A stretch of DNA of 64,000 bases, from positions 160,686 to 224,685 of the forward strand of contig CAWIOM010000011.1 of NCBI GenBank assembly GCA_963837735.1, written 5' to 3'. Shown here piece after piece: positions 1 through 8,748 of the stretch; the stretch's first letter is position 1, and the number at the start of each line of letters is the position of its first letter. A model generated the notes under the pieces. It saw nothing but the letters and a program-made list of their open reading frames with translations, was not told the origin of the DNA and searched no databases. Source of the stretch: VRUE01 sp963837735 (GTDB taxonomy: Bacteria > Actinomycetota > Thermoleophilia > Solirubrobacterales > 70-9). The translations under genes were made by a program, and so were the position numbers.

Positions 1-1871
1 GTACTCGATGGGGCCGATCGAGGAGATCGGCCTGCTGAAGATGGACTTCCTCGGCCTCCGCAACCTCGACGTGATCGAGGACGCGATCGACATCATCCAG
101 CGCTCGCGCGGCGAGGCGATCGACATGGAGCAGATCCCGATCGACGACGCGAGGACCTACGCGATGCTCGCCGGGGGAGACTCGACCGGCGTCTTCCAGT
201 TCGAGTCGGAGGGGATGCGAGACGCGCTGCGCAAGGTCGGGCCGACCGAGTTCGCCGACATCGTCGCCCTCGGCGCCCTCTACCGGCCCGGGGCGATGGC
301 CTACATCCCGACCTACGCCAAGGGCAAGAAGGACCCCTCGACCGTGCGCTACCCGGACCCCCGCCTGCGGGCGATCACCGAGGAGACGCACGGCTGCGTC
401 ATCTACCAGGAGCAGCTGATGGAGATCTCGCGCTCGATGGCCGGCTTCAGCGGCGCCGAGGCGGACGACCTGCGCAAGGCGATCGGCAAGAAGAAGCGCG
501 AGCTGATGGCGACGATGAAGGACAAGTTCATGCAGGGGCTGGCCGAGTCGAACACCGCCCCGAAACGTCGCAAAGGACCTCTGGAAGCTGAACGAAGCGG
601 CCGCCGACTACTCCTTCAACAAGTCCCATGCCGCCTGCTACGGGCTGATCTCCTACCGCACCGCCTACCTGAAGGCGAATTATCCGGCCGAGTACATGGC
701 CGCCGTGATCTCCTCGGTGATGAACACCAAAGACAAGGTCCCCTTCTTCGTCAACCGCTGCGAGGAGATGGGAATCGATGTCCTGCCGCCCGACGTCAAC
801 GTCTCCGACCACGGCTTCGTCGTCTCCGAGAAGGCGATCCGGTTCGGCCTCGACGCGGTCAAGAACGTCGGCCACTCCGCGGTCGAGGCGATCCTCCGGG
901 CGCGCGACGAAGGGCCGATCGGCTCCCTCTGGGACTTCTGCGAGCGGGTCGACGCCCGCGCCGTCAACAAACGGGCGACCGAATGCCTGATCAAGTGCGG
1001 AGCCCTCGACTCGACAGGCGCTTCGCGCAAGGGAATGCTGGAGGCGTTGCCGGCCGCCCAGTCGGCGGGCCAGAAGGCGCAGGAGGACGCCCAGCTCGGC
1101 CAGGGCTCGATCTTCGACTTCGGCGACGAGACCGGGGCGGGGGGCGAGGGCGATTCGCAGGCCGCCGCCCACCAGCACAGGCCGCCGATCCCGGCCGCCG
1201 AGTTCGACCGCTCGACCCTGCTGGCGATGGAGAAGGAGGTTCTCGGCACCTATCTCTCCTCGCACCCGCTCACCGAAGTCCGCGACGCGCTCCGGGCCCG
1301 GGTCGACTGCTCGATCGCCGACCTCGCGAAACGGCCCGACGGCTCCTGGGTGACGGTCGGCGGAATCGTCGCCGCCTGCAAGAAGATCCGCACGAAGAGC
1401 GGCTCGCAGATGATGTTCGCGACACTCGACGACGTCGAGGGCCAGGTCGAGATGCTGGTCTTCAAGGCCGACCAGTCCGAGGTCGCGACGGTGATCGAGC
1501 CCGATGCGGTCGTCCTCGTCCGCGGCCGCCTCGACCACAAGGAGCGCGGCGAGACGAAGCTCGTCGTCCAGGAGGCCGAGCGATTCGAGCCCGACGAGGC
1601 CGAGATCGCGAAGGCCAGCTCGGCGGCGAACGCCCCCGCCGAGCCGCTGCGGCTGCGGATCGAGGCGGCGCAGTGGACTCCCGGCCTGCTCGAGGAGCTG
1701 AAGGCCGTGTTCGAGCACCACCGGGGGGAGGCCGACGTCCACCTCGCCGTCACCCCCGGCGACGGGGAGCCGACGAAGCTGGTCCTCGGCGACGCCTACC
1801 GGGTGCGCAACACAAGCGGGCTGCGCGCCGAGCTCGGCCACGTCCTCGGCCCAGATTCGCTGGCCGCCTGA
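1..1871 (+). CDS. dnaE: DNA polymerase III alpha subunit, C-terminal part (5' end outside window, one frameshift)
   Basis: Replicative polymerase subunit, entering the window already in frame (first codon at base 2). Seen: the end of the polymerase core (motifs around FQFESEGMRDAL and YQEQLMEISRSMAGFSGAEAD), then after a frame change near 563 the stretch KSHAACYGLISYRTAYLKANYPAEY, helix-hairpin-helix repeats, an internal clamp-binding-like motif QGSIFDF (about 1100-1120), and a C-terminal OB-fold (about 1330-1480). The break is one extra A in an AAA run; removing it restores a continuous protein of about 620 visible residues, so I read it as a sequence error. The stop at 1869-1871 is clear. 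Family identity is very secure. Confidence 0.95.
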
Positions 1872-1900
1872 ACCCCTTGCTCCTGACGCCGCCAGGCGCC

Positions 1901-1906
1901 TAGACT
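1901..1906 (+). promoter_or_regulatory. -10 box TAGACT, leaderless start
   Basis: TAGACT lies 6 nt before the ATG at 1913, so transcription should begin at or next to the start codon. No ribosome binding site is present, which favours ATG 1913 over the in-frame TTG at 1907. Confidence 0.55.
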
Positions 1907-1912
1907 TTGTCA

Positions 1913-2287
1913 ATGCCCGCAATCAGGGAGAAGACCGGTGAGTGTCGCCAGTGCCGCTCCTTCTGCGACAAGATGATCGAGCCGCGCGGATGCGTCGAGA
2001 TCGGCTGCAGCTTCCTCTACAGCTACAACGACATCCTCACGGGCGTCCAGTACGTCGGCTGCATGCAGGGAGTCTTCGGCGCTCGGGTGGAACTCGACGC
2101 CGTCCTGCAACCCGGCGGCTTCGGCGGCGTGAAGATGACCGGCGACGCGCTTCCCCACTGCCAGTTCTCGGTCGAGCGGGCCTACGAAGGGTCCGGCTCC
2201 TCCTACGACTGCGTGAACAGGCGCTTCTTCGATTGCGCCGACGAGGGGGCCGAGGGCCTGCGCGCCTTCGACCTTCGCGACCTGTAA
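1913..2287 (+). CDS. Cysteine-rich conserved-looking protein of unknown function
   Basis: A 124-residue soluble protein that I do not recognise. It opens with a dense cysteine cluster (CRQCRSFC, then RGCVEIGC), followed by YVGC, PHC, YDC and FDC, nine to ten cysteines in all, which suggests bound metal (zinc or an Fe-S cluster) or structural disulfides. There is no signal peptide or membrane segment. It has its own -10 box just upstream and ends 32 nt before the acyl-CoA dehydrogenase start, which has a separate promoter. The product is real judging by codon use and composition; any function would be a guess. Confidence 0.75.
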   Translation: MPAIREKTGECRQCRSFCDKMIEPRGCVEIGCSFLYSYNDILTGVQYVGCMQGVFGARVELDAVLQPGGFGGVKMTGDALPHCQFSVERAYEGSGSSYDCVNRRFFDCADEGAEGLRAFDLRDL

Positions 2288-2306
2288 ACAACGTCACGAT
2301 CTGATG

Positions 2307-2312
2307 TAGCAT
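2307..2312 (+). promoter_or_regulatory. -10 box TAGCAT (TG-extended), leaderless start
   Basis: TGTAGCAT ends 7 nt before the ATG at 2320; no Shine-Dalgarno sequence lies between. The same TG-TAGC arrangement occurs before the lipoprotein gene at 10417. Confidence 0.55.
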
Positions 2313-2319
2313 CGCGGTC

Positions 2320-3616
2320 ATGACGACGACCGGTGCGCCCGAGACAACTGCCGAAGACATCGTTGCCGAGGCGGCCGGCGATGGCGCGCCGGCGGCCGAG
2401 GGCCCGAGGTTCACGCTCGAGCTGAACCAGGACCAGAAGGACATCCGCGATTGGGTGCACGGCTTTGCCGAGAACGTCGTCCGGCCCGCCGCCTCGGAAT
2501 GGGACGAGCGCGAGGAGACGCCCTGGCCGGTGATCCAGGAGGCCGCCAAGATCGGCCTCTACGGCTTCGAAGGGCTGGCCCAGTTCTGGGCCGACGAGAC
2601 CGGGCTGACGCTGCCGATCGTCAACGAGGAGCTCTTCTGGGGTGACGCCGGGATCGGGATGAGCATCTTCGGCACCTCGCTCGCGGTGGCCGCGATCTTC
2701 GGGCAGGGGACGCCCGAGCAGCTCGGCGAGTGGATCCCGCAGTGCTTCGGCACGGCGGAGGAGCCGAAGGTGGCCGCCTTCTGCGCCTCGGAGCCCGACG
2801 CCGGCTCCGACGTCTCGGCGATCCGCACCACGGCCAGGTACGACGAGGCCGCAGGACGAGTGGGTCCTCAACGGCCAGAAGGCCTGGGCGACGAACGGCG
2901 GCATCGCCGATGTCCACGTCGTCATCGCCTCCGTCGACCGCGAGCTCGGCTCACGCGGGCACGCCGCATTCGTCATCCCGCCCGGGACGAAGGGATGCGA
3001 GCAGGGCGCGAAGGTGAAAAAGCACGGCATCCGCGCCTCGCACACGGCCGATGTCCACCTCGACGACTGCCGGGTTCCGGGCGCCTGCCTGCTCGGCGGC
3101 AAGGAGAAGCTCGACGAACGCCTGGCCAGGGTGCGCGAGGGCAAGAAGGCCAAATCTCAGGCGGCGATGCAGACCTTCGAGGCGAGCCGGCCGACGGTCG
3201 GCGCCCAGGCGATCGGCATCGCCCGCGCGGCATATGAGTACTCGCTCGGGTACGCGAAAGAGCGCGAACAGTTCGGCCGGCCGATCATCGAGAACCAGGC
3301 GATCGCCTTCACGCTCGCCGACATGAAGCTGGAGATCGACGCCGCCCGCCTGCTGGTCTGGCGCGGCGCCTGGATGGGCCGCTCCGGGCAGACCTTCGAG
3401 AACGCCGAGGGGTCGATGGCGAAGCTGAAGGCCGGCGAGGTCGCGGTCTGGGTGACGGAGCGCGCGATCCAGATCCTCGGCGGCAACGGCTACACCCGCG
3501 AGTTCCCGGTCGAGCGGATGGCCCGCGACGCGAAGATCTACACGATCTTCGAGGGCACCTCGGAGATCCAGCGCCTCGTCATCTCCCGGGCGATCAGCGG
3601 GCTGCAGATCAAGTAG
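2320..3616 (+). CDS. Acyl-CoA dehydrogenase (one frameshift)
   Basis: FAD-dependent alpha,beta-desaturation of an acyl-CoA, passing electrons to ETF. Reconstructed length is about 431 residues with a ~25-residue N-terminal extension. Seen: the N-terminal helical domain, FCASEPDAGSDVSAIRT (FAD/substrate signature), EREQFGRPI, QILGGNGYTREFPVERM and the C-terminal IFEGTSEIQRLV, whose Glu is the usual catalytic base. The frame breaks near 2853 (extra A inside an original GCCGCGGAC) and continues in the next frame to the stop at 3614-3616. Substrate chain length cannot be told. It is followed after 16 nt by structured repeat A. Confidence 0.9.
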
Positions 3617-3632
3617 CGGGGGCCGGGGTGAG

Positions 3633-3772
3633 GTGGAGCCCGGCTGGTCTCCGGGCGAATTGGGCGAACCCGCCTTCGGCGGGTTCGATGTGAGTGCGCG
3701 GCTACGCCGCGCAAATGACAGATTGCATATCGCGCCTTCGGCACATTCGCCCAGAGACCAGCCGGACTCCAT
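3633..3772 (+). repeat. Structured 3'-UTR repeat, copy A (sense to upstream gene)
   Basis: About 140 bp, starting 16 nt after the acyl-CoA dehydrogenase stop. Outer arms 3641-3660 and 3745-3764 are complementary at 19 of 20 positions (left arm CGGCTGGTCTCCGGGCGAAT) and extend weakly to 3633/3772. Inside lie a 10-bp hairpin (3665-3687), a 7-bp hairpin GCGCGGC/GCCGCGC (3696-3712) and a conserved core (3718-3748) identical over 28-31 bp to copies C and D. The layout is a multi-branched cloverleaf. There is no U-run, so it is not a classical terminator. Confidence 0.85.
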
Positions 3773-3910
3773 CTCCCTACGCCCCTGCTACTCGGGTCGA
3801 CAGCAGCCAGTGGCGGGGCCGAGATGACGTGTTGCTGGCCCGAGGTCTAGCTGCGGAGCCCTGGGCCTTCTGGGCAGCACGTGTCTTGGGAGCTCGACTC
3901 CGCTGTGACG
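3773..3910. other. Intergenic spacer between repeats A and B
   Basis: About 138 bp between the two inverted structured repeats in the convergent acyl-CoA dehydrogenase/nfo junction. I see no open reading frame with coding character, no promoter-like box and no repeat. Confidence 0.5.
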
Positions 3911-4053
3911 TGGGCGGCGGTGCCCTTTCCCGGGAATGTCGCGAAGCGGCGGAAATGCAATCCGATATTGCGCGGCGTTAGCCGCGCTCGAGATCTGGGA
4001 GCCAAGCCCGCAGGGCGTGCGACCAAATTCCCGGGGAAGGGCGCCGCCGCCCG
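3911..4053 (-). repeat. Structured 3'-UTR repeat, copy B (sense to nfo)
   Basis: Diverged member in the opposite orientation, ending 13 nt from the nfo stop. Outer arms 3914-3937 and 4027-4050 pair at 22 of 24 positions, yet their sequence is unrelated to the arms of A, C or D. It keeps the GCGCGGC/GCCGCGC hairpin and, on the minus strand, GATTGCAT followed by TTCG and ACATTC as in the core of the other copies. Confidence 0.8.
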
Positions 4054-4066
4054 CTCCACACCGAAT

Positions 4067-4933
4067 TCAGGGCTTGCCGCGCGCTTTCAATCCCGCCTTG
4101 CGCAACCTCTTCGCCGCCGCCACTTCCTTCTTGTCCGACCCTTTCTTGTCGGGTCCCGGCGTCTCCAGCGTCGCCGGCAGTCCCTCGAATCGGGGCTCCG
4201 ATAGGAATGCCTCGAGCCCGTTCTTGCCCATCTCGCCCTTGCCGATGTTGGCGTGGCGGTCGCGGCAGGAGCCGAGTGGGGCGGCGGCGTCGTTGACGTG
4301 CAGGCAGCGCAGACGCTCGAGGCCGACCTTCTCATCCGCTTCGTCGACGATCTCCGAGAGGCTGTCGCGGTCGGTGACGTCGTAGCCCTGGACGAAGAGG
4401 TGGCAGGAGTCGAGGCAGAGCCCGAGGCGCTTGCCGCCCCCGGCGAGCTCGATCAGCTCGGCGGTCTGGTCGAAGTCGCGGCCGAGCAGCCCCTTGTGGC
4501 CCGCGGTCTGCTCGAGCAGCAGCGGGCAGGAGTCGCTGTCCTTCAGCGCCGCGGCGATCACCTTCGCGGCGCGCTTCATCGAAGGGCCGAGGGGCTCGCC
4601 TTTCTGGGCCCCCGGGTGGAGGACGACTCCGGCGGCGCCGATCCCCTCGCCGATCCGCAGCGCATGCGTCAGCGAGGCAAGCGACTTCTTGCGCAGGTCC
4701 GCCTCCTTGGTCGCGCAATTGATCAGGTAGACGGCGTGGATCACGACCGCCTCCACCGGCGAGTCCTGCATCGCCTCGCGGAAGGCGGCGAAGTCCTCCT
4801 CGCCGTATTTCGTCGGCCGCCACATGCGCGGGCTCTGGTGGAAGATCTGGATCGATTCGCAGCCACGCTCGGTGCCACGCTCGACCGCCTTGTCGAGGCC
4901 CCCCGCCGTGGACACGTGTGCGCCGACCAGCAT
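4067..4933 (-). CDS. nfo: Endonuclease IV (AP endonuclease)
   Basis: Cleaves 5' to abasic sites in base-excision repair; TIM-barrel tri-zinc enzyme, 288 residues (usual 280-300). Visible metal-ligand motifs in order: GAHVS near the N-terminus, VVIHAVYLINCA, LLLEQTAG (Glu ligand), CLDSCHLF (Asp/His), HVNDAAAPLGSCRDRHANIGKG and LETPG near the C-terminus. The C-terminal tail is Lys/Arg-rich. It is divergent from gltX with 65 bp between; each gene has its own leaderless -10 box. A 3-methyladenine glycosylase at 59.7 kb would generate its substrate. Confidence 0.96.
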   Translation of the reverse strand: MLVGAHVSTAGGLDKAVERGTERGCESIQIFHQSPRMWRPTKYGEEDFAAFREAMQDSPVEAVVIHAVYLINCATKEADLRKKSLASLTHALRIGEGIGAAGVVLHPGAQKGEPLGPSMKRAAKVIAAALKDSDSCPLLLEQTAGHKGLLGRDFDQTAELIELAGGGKRLGLCLDSCHLFVQGYDVTDRDSLSEIVDEADEKVGLERLRCLHVNDAAAPLGSCRDRHANIGKGEMGKNGLEAFLSEPRFEGLPATLETPGPDKKGSDKKEVAAAKRLRKAGLKARGKP

Positions 4934-4939
4934 CGCCGC

Positions 4940-4945
4940 ATCCTA
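4940..4945 (-). promoter_or_regulatory. -10 box TAGGAT for nfo
   Basis: On the minus strand TAGGAT is followed by six bases and the nfo ATG at 4933; leaderless spacing, no Shine-Dalgarno sequence. Confidence 0.55.
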
Positions 4946-4986
4946 AGCGCGACCGGCGCCTGGCGGCGGGGCCGCGGCTCGGTTCA

Positions 4987-4992
4987 TACACT
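4987..4992 (+). promoter_or_regulatory. -10 box TACACT for gltX
   Basis: TACACT lies six bases before GTG 4999. This spacing picks GTG 4999 as the gltX start over upstream in-frame codons. Confidence 0.55.
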
Positions 4993-4998
4993 CGCCCG

Positions 4999-6378
4999 GT
5001 GAGCGACGACCTCCGCCTCCGCTTCGCCCCCTCTCCGACCGGTGCCCTGCACATCGGCGGCGCTCGCACCGCGCTCTACAACTGGCTCGCGGCCCGGCAC
5101 GGCGGCGGGGAGATGGTCCTCCGCATCGAGGACACCGACCGTGAGCGCTCGACCGAGGAGAACGTCGCCCAGATCCTCGACGCGCTCGAGTGGCTGGAGC
5201 TCGACTGGGACGGCGAGCCCGTCTCCCAGGTCTCCCGCACGGAGAGCCACGAGGCGGCGCTGCGGACGCTGCTCGACTCGGGCGCCGCCTATCGCGACAC
5301 GGCCACCGCCAGGGAGGTCGAGGCCTGGAAGTCCGAGCACGGGGCCGACCGCGGCTACCGCGGCGAGCCGGTCGACGACCCCGGCGCGGCGATCCGACTT
5401 CGCGTGCCCGACGAGGGCGAGACCGTCGTCGAGGACCTGATTCGCGGCCCGGTCTCCTTCCCGAACCGCAGCTACGACGACTTCGTCATCGCCCGCGCCG
5501 ACGGCAGCGTCCTCTACAACTTCGCGGTCGCGGTCGACGACGCCGAGATGGGGATCACGGACGTGGTGCGAGGCGACGACCACCTGTCCAACACGCCGAA
5601 GCAGCTCCTCGTCCTCGACGCCCTCGGGCACCGGCACCCGCGCTACGCCCACCTGCCGCTCCTGCACGGGCCCGACGGCAAGAAGCTCTCCAAGCGTCAC
5701 GGTGCCGCCTCGGTGCAGGAGCTGCGCGATGCCGGCTACCTGCCGGCTGCCGTCCGCAACTACCTGGCGCTGCTCGGCTGGGGCGCCGACGACGACGCAA
5801 CCCTGATCCCGACTGCGGAGTTGGTCGAGAGGTTCCGGATCGAGGACGTCGGCAGCGCCGCGGCGATCTTCGACGAGAAGAAGCTGCGCTGGGTCAACGG
5901 GCGCTACATGCGCGAGCTGCCCCTCGATGCCTACACGGCGGCCGTCGCCGCTCACACCGGGCGCGAGGCCGACGATCGCCTGCGTGCGGCCTGTGAGATC
6001 GCCCAGGACAAAGCCCAGACGCTGGCCGAGGTCTGGCCGCTGATCGCCTTTCTCTTCGAGCCCCCGGTCGAGGACGAGGCCGCCTGGCGCAAGGTGATGA
6101 AGGAGGGGACTCTGCCGCTGCTCGAGGCCGCGCACGAGGCACTGGCCGCCGCCCCCGGCTTCGACGCCGCCGGAGTGGAGGCGGCGATCTCCTCGTTGCC
6201 GGAGTCGCTCGGCGTCAAGCCAGGCCGGCTCTACCAGCCGATCAGGGTGGCGATAACCGGGACCACCGTCTCGCCGGGGATCTTCGAGTCGCTCGCCGCC
6301 CTGGGGCGCGAGCAGTCCCTCGCCCGCATCGCGGCGGCGGCCGAAAACCTCAGGCGCAGCGGACAACCGAGCACCTGA
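4999..6378 (+). CDS. gltX: Glutamyl-tRNA synthetase
   Basis: Class I aminoacyl-tRNA synthetase, 459 residues. Rossmann catalytic domain with the HIGH motif as HIGG (FAPSPTGALHIGG, residues about 8-21), EDTDRER, and the KMSKS loop as KKLSKRHG (about residue 230); a C-terminal helical anticodon-binding domain follows. I chose GTG 4999 because it sits six bases after a TACACT box and the protein then begins right before FAPSPTG, as in the family. With gatCAB at 17.4-20.6 kb, this enzyme probably also misacylates tRNA-Gln for transamidation; that role is inference from context. Confidence 0.96.
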   Translation: MSDDLRLRFAPSPTGALHIGGARTALYNWLAARHGGGEMVLRIEDTDRERSTEENVAQILDALEWLELDWDGEPVSQVSRTESHEAALRTLLDSGAAYRDTATAREVEAWKSEHGADRGYRGEPVDDPGAAIRLRVPDEGETVVEDLIRGPVSFPNRSYDDFVIARADGSVLYNFAVAVDDAEMGITDVVRGDDHLSNTPKQLLVLDALGHRHPRYAHLPLLHGPDGKKLSKRHGAASVQELRDAGYLPAAVRNYLALLGWGADDDATLIPTAELVERFRIEDVGSAAAIFDEKKLRWVNGRYMRELPLDAYTAAVAAHTGREADDRLRAACEIAQDKAQTLAEVWPLIAFLFEPPVEDEAAWRKVMKEGTLPLLEAAHEALAAAPGFDAAGVEAAISSLPESLGVKPGRLYQPIRVAITGTTVSPGIFESLAALGREQSLARIAAAAENLRRSGQPST

Positions 6379-6462
6379 TCCTCCTCCGCTCTGGACAGGA
6401 CTGCGCGAAGACGTACTAAGTTTTGCCAAGAAAGTTGTTAAACCGAACGTCCTCGCCTGCCG
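6379..6462. other. Intergenic region upstream of the HDOD-LuxR gene
   Basis: 84 bp holding an unusually A/T-rich patch for this window (about 6412-6448, TACTAAGTTTTGCC then TTGTTAAAC). It probably carries the promoter of the next gene, but I could not assign a convincing -35/-10 pair. Confidence 0.35.
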
Positions 6463-7566
6463 ATGCTTATGCCGAGTTCATCTCCCATGGCATCGGCAAA
6501 GACCCAGACAAACGGCAAGGTGAAGCCCCATGCCGTGCGCGGCAAGGGGGCGGAGAAGCCCGCGCCCGGCGCCCGCCTCGCCGCCGCCTTCGAGGCGGTT
6601 GACCGCTTCCCGGTCCTGGTCGAGTCCCAGGCGAGGGTGATGAAGGCGGCGACGGCGGAGACGGCCCGCGTCGGCGAGGTCGTCGAGGCGGTCGAATCGG
6701 ACGTCGCCCTGACCATTTCCGTGCTGCGCGCCGCCAATCGAGGCGGCTCCTCGCAGGGCGCGGCCAGCATCCCCGAGGCGGTCGAGGCGATCAAGTCCTC
6801 CGGCGTCCTCGCGATTGCCGGCACCGCCTCCGTCTTTGACTTCTTCGAGCAGAACGGCAGCCGCGACCTGCGGCCCGAGCGCTTTCGGGTCCATGCCCTG
6901 GCGACGCAGCGCGCCGCCGACCAGATCGGCCGCGCCGTCGGCTGGACCGACCGCGACGAGCTCGCCGTCGCCGCCCTTCTCCACGACGTCGGCAGGCTCG
7001 TGATCATGAACCTCCACCCTGGTCAGAGGCCCTACTTCGACGCCGTTTCCAACACCCCGGAACGACGGATCCGCGAAGAGCGGGATCAACTCGGCATCGA
7101 CCACGCGCTGGTCGGCGGCGTGCTCGCTCGCCGCTGGAACCTGCCGCAGCAGCTCGCCGTCGCGATCGAGCGCCATCACGCCAAGGACGCCGAGGGGCTG
7201 GCGTCGATGGTCGCGCTCGCCGACATGATCGCCCACTACTCGCACGGCGAGGCCGTCGCGCCCGAACAGCTCCGAGCCGCGGCCCATCGTTGCGGCCTCG
7301 ATCCCGAGAGCCTGCGCCAGCTCCTCTACGAGCTTCCCTACCCGCGTCAGGGCGGCGCCAGGATCGCCGAGCCCTGCCCGCTCTCAGCCCGCGAGCTCGA
7401 CGTCCTCCGCCATCTCTCCGAGGGCATGGTCTACAAGCAGATCGCCGGCGAAATGCAGCTCTCCGTCTCGACGATCCGCACCCACCTCCACAACGTCTAC
7501 GGCAAGATCGGCGCAGTCGACCGCGCCCAGGCCGTGCTCGCCGCCCGCGACCGCGGCTGGATCTAG
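6463..7566 (+). CDS. HDOD domain protein with C-terminal LuxR-type HTH
   Basis: Putative signalling/transcription protein, 367 residues. After a basic low-complexity N-terminus (about 40 residues) comes an HDOD domain: a metal-dependent-hydrolase-like fold with LLHDVGRLVIMN (about residue 173) and an ERHHAKD second His pair. The C-terminus (about 305-367) is a LuxR/NarL helix-turn-helix: LSARELDVLRHLSEGMVYKQIA and STIRTHLHNVYGKIG. No receiver domain is present, so DNA binding may be controlled by the HDOD part. Start is uncertain between ATG 6463, 6469 and 6487. It converges with the response regulator 3 bp downstream. Confidence 0.85.
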   Translation: MLMPSSSPMASAKTQTNGKVKPHAVRGKGAEKPAPGARLAAAFEAVDRFPVLVESQARVMKAATAETARVGEVVEAVESDVALTISVLRAANRGGSSQGAASIPEAVEAIKSSGVLAIAGTASVFDFFEQNGSRDLRPERFRVHALATQRAADQIGRAVGWTDRDELAVAALLHDVGRLVIMNLHPGQRPYFDAVSNTPERRIREERDQLGIDHALVGGVLARRWNLPQQLAVAIERHHAKDAEGLASMVALADMIAHYSHGEAVAPEQLRAAAHRCGLDPESLRQLLYELPYPRQGGARIAEPCPLSARELDVLRHLSEGMVYKQIAGEMQLSVSTIRTHLHNVYGKIGAVDRAQAVLAARDRGWI

Positions 7567-7569
7567 CAG

Positions 7570-8166
7570 CTAGTCGATCAACGACTCGCGCAGGGCGATC
7601 GCCACGGCGTGCGTGCGGTTGCGCGCCCCGAGTCGGCCCAACGCGTTCTTCGTGTGGGTCTTGACGGTTTCCTCGCTGAGGCCGAGTTCGCGGGCGGCGA
7701 CCGTCGTCGATTCGCCGTTGGCGAGTAGCTGGAGGATCTCGCGCTGGCGGCGGGTCAGCTTGCCGCGACTGCCCGGCGGGGGCACGGCGGGGTCGATGAA
7801 GCTTTCGTGCGCGAGGGCGGCGTCGACGGCGCGTTTCAGCAACTCGGCGGCCGCGGTCCGCGCCAGGTAGGCGCTGGCGCCGGCCTGCAGCGCGGCACTG
7901 GCGAAGTGGCGGTCCGGCCGATCTCCGTGGGCGACGATCCCCAGCCCGGGCTCAGCCTTGCGCAGGGCCCGGATCGCTTCGTTGCCGCCAAGCGCATCTC
8001 CGGAGCCGTCGGCCTCCCAGCGCATGCCGACGATCGCGACGTCGTAGCTGCCGACATCGCGGACCAGCTGCACCGCCTCCGCCCGGCTGTCCAGCTCGTC
8101 TATCTCGAAGCCGTCTCGGAGCGCATCACGGACACCGAGGCGGACGAGCGGGTGGCCGTCGATCAC
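7570..8166 (-). CDS. NarL/FixJ-type response regulator with degenerate receiver
   Basis: 198 residues: an N-terminal receiver-like domain and a C-terminal LuxR HTH (LTRRQREILQLLANGEST, ETVKTHTKNALGRLG). The receiver lacks expected phosphorylation residues: the acidic pair is IDGHPLVR instead of DDHPLVR, the phospho-acceptor Asp after the hydrophobic strand is replaced (DVAIVGMRW), and the conserved Lys is Arg (YLARTAA). It is probably not controlled by Asp phosphorylation. The GTG start at 8166 is the best in-frame choice; a TAGGAT box on the minus strand near 8262-8267 would leave a leader of about 90 nt. Confidence 0.82.
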   Translation of the reverse strand: MIDGHPLVRLGVRDALRDGFEIDELDSRAEAVQLVRDVGSYDVAIVGMRWEADGSGDALGGNEAIRALRKAEPGLGIVAHGDRPDRHFASAALQAGASAYLARTAAAELLKRAVDAALAHESFIDPAVPPPGSRGKLTRRQREILQLLANGESTTVAARELGLSEETVKTHTKNALGRLGARNRTHAVAIALRESLID

Positions 8167-8303
8167 CAGGCAATGTGGGCGCTCGCTCAGGAGGGCTCCG
8201 ATCGGTTCGCGGGTTCGACGCTTTCACGGGCACCGGCGGATGCCGGTAACCCTGTGGGCGATCCTAACCCAGGCGGGTCCGCGGGGTGCGGTAGAAAGGA
8301 CAG

Positions 8304-8702
8304 GTGATCTCGATCACCTCGAAGTCGCGCTACGCCGTCGTCGCGATGGCCGAGCTGGCCCGCTCCGGCGACCGGCCGGTGCCGATCAAGGAGCTCGCCG
8401 AGCGCCGCAAGATCCCCGAGCAGTTCCTCGAGCAGCTCTTCTCGACCCTGCGCCGGGCCGGCCTTCTGACCAGCCACAGGGGAATGAAGGGCGGCTACAC
8501 GCTCTCGCGGCCCGCCGACGAGATCACCGTGCTCGAGGTGGTCCAGACGCTCGACGGCAAGGTCGGCCAGGAAGCGGACGAGGCGGGCGGGATCTGGGGC
8601 GAGGGCGTCACCGCCCTGCGCAAGGTCTTCGGCCAGACGACGATCGCCGAAGTCGCCCGCCGCGAGGCGGCCGAGGCGGGCTCGGGCATGTACTTCATCT
8701 AG
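8304..8702 (+). CDS. Rrf2-family regulator (CymR/IscR-like, no cysteines)
   Basis: Winged-helix repressor of 132 residues. N-terminal HTH (SRYAVVAMAELARSGDRPVPIKELAERRKIPEQFLEQLF) and the wing SHRGMKGGYTLSRP are typical of Rrf2. It has no cysteine at all, so it cannot hold the Fe-S cluster of IscR. That fits CymR, which controls cysteine genes through binding to CysK. It sits 46 bp before cysK and ends in -MYFI; a C-terminal Ile is the feature by which CysK partners enter its active site. A TAGAAA/GGA patch precedes GTG 8304. The CymR-like role is inference. Confidence 0.88.
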   Translation: MISITSKSRYAVVAMAELARSGDRPVPIKELAERRKIPEQFLEQLFSTLRRAGLLTSHRGMKGGYTLSRPADEITVLEVVQTLDGKVGQEADEAGGIWGEGVTALRKVFGQTTIAEVARREAAEAGSGMYFI

Positions 8703-8735
8703 CGGTGGAGGAGCCCGAGTGTCGGCGCCGGACTC

Positions 8736-8741
8736 TAGAGT
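8736..8741 (+). promoter_or_regulatory. -10 box TAGAGT for cysK
   Basis: TAGAGT is seven bases before ATG 8749 and decides that start against the in-frame GTG at 8719, which would lie upstream of the box. Confidence 0.5.
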
Positions 8742-8748
8742 TGCCGGG

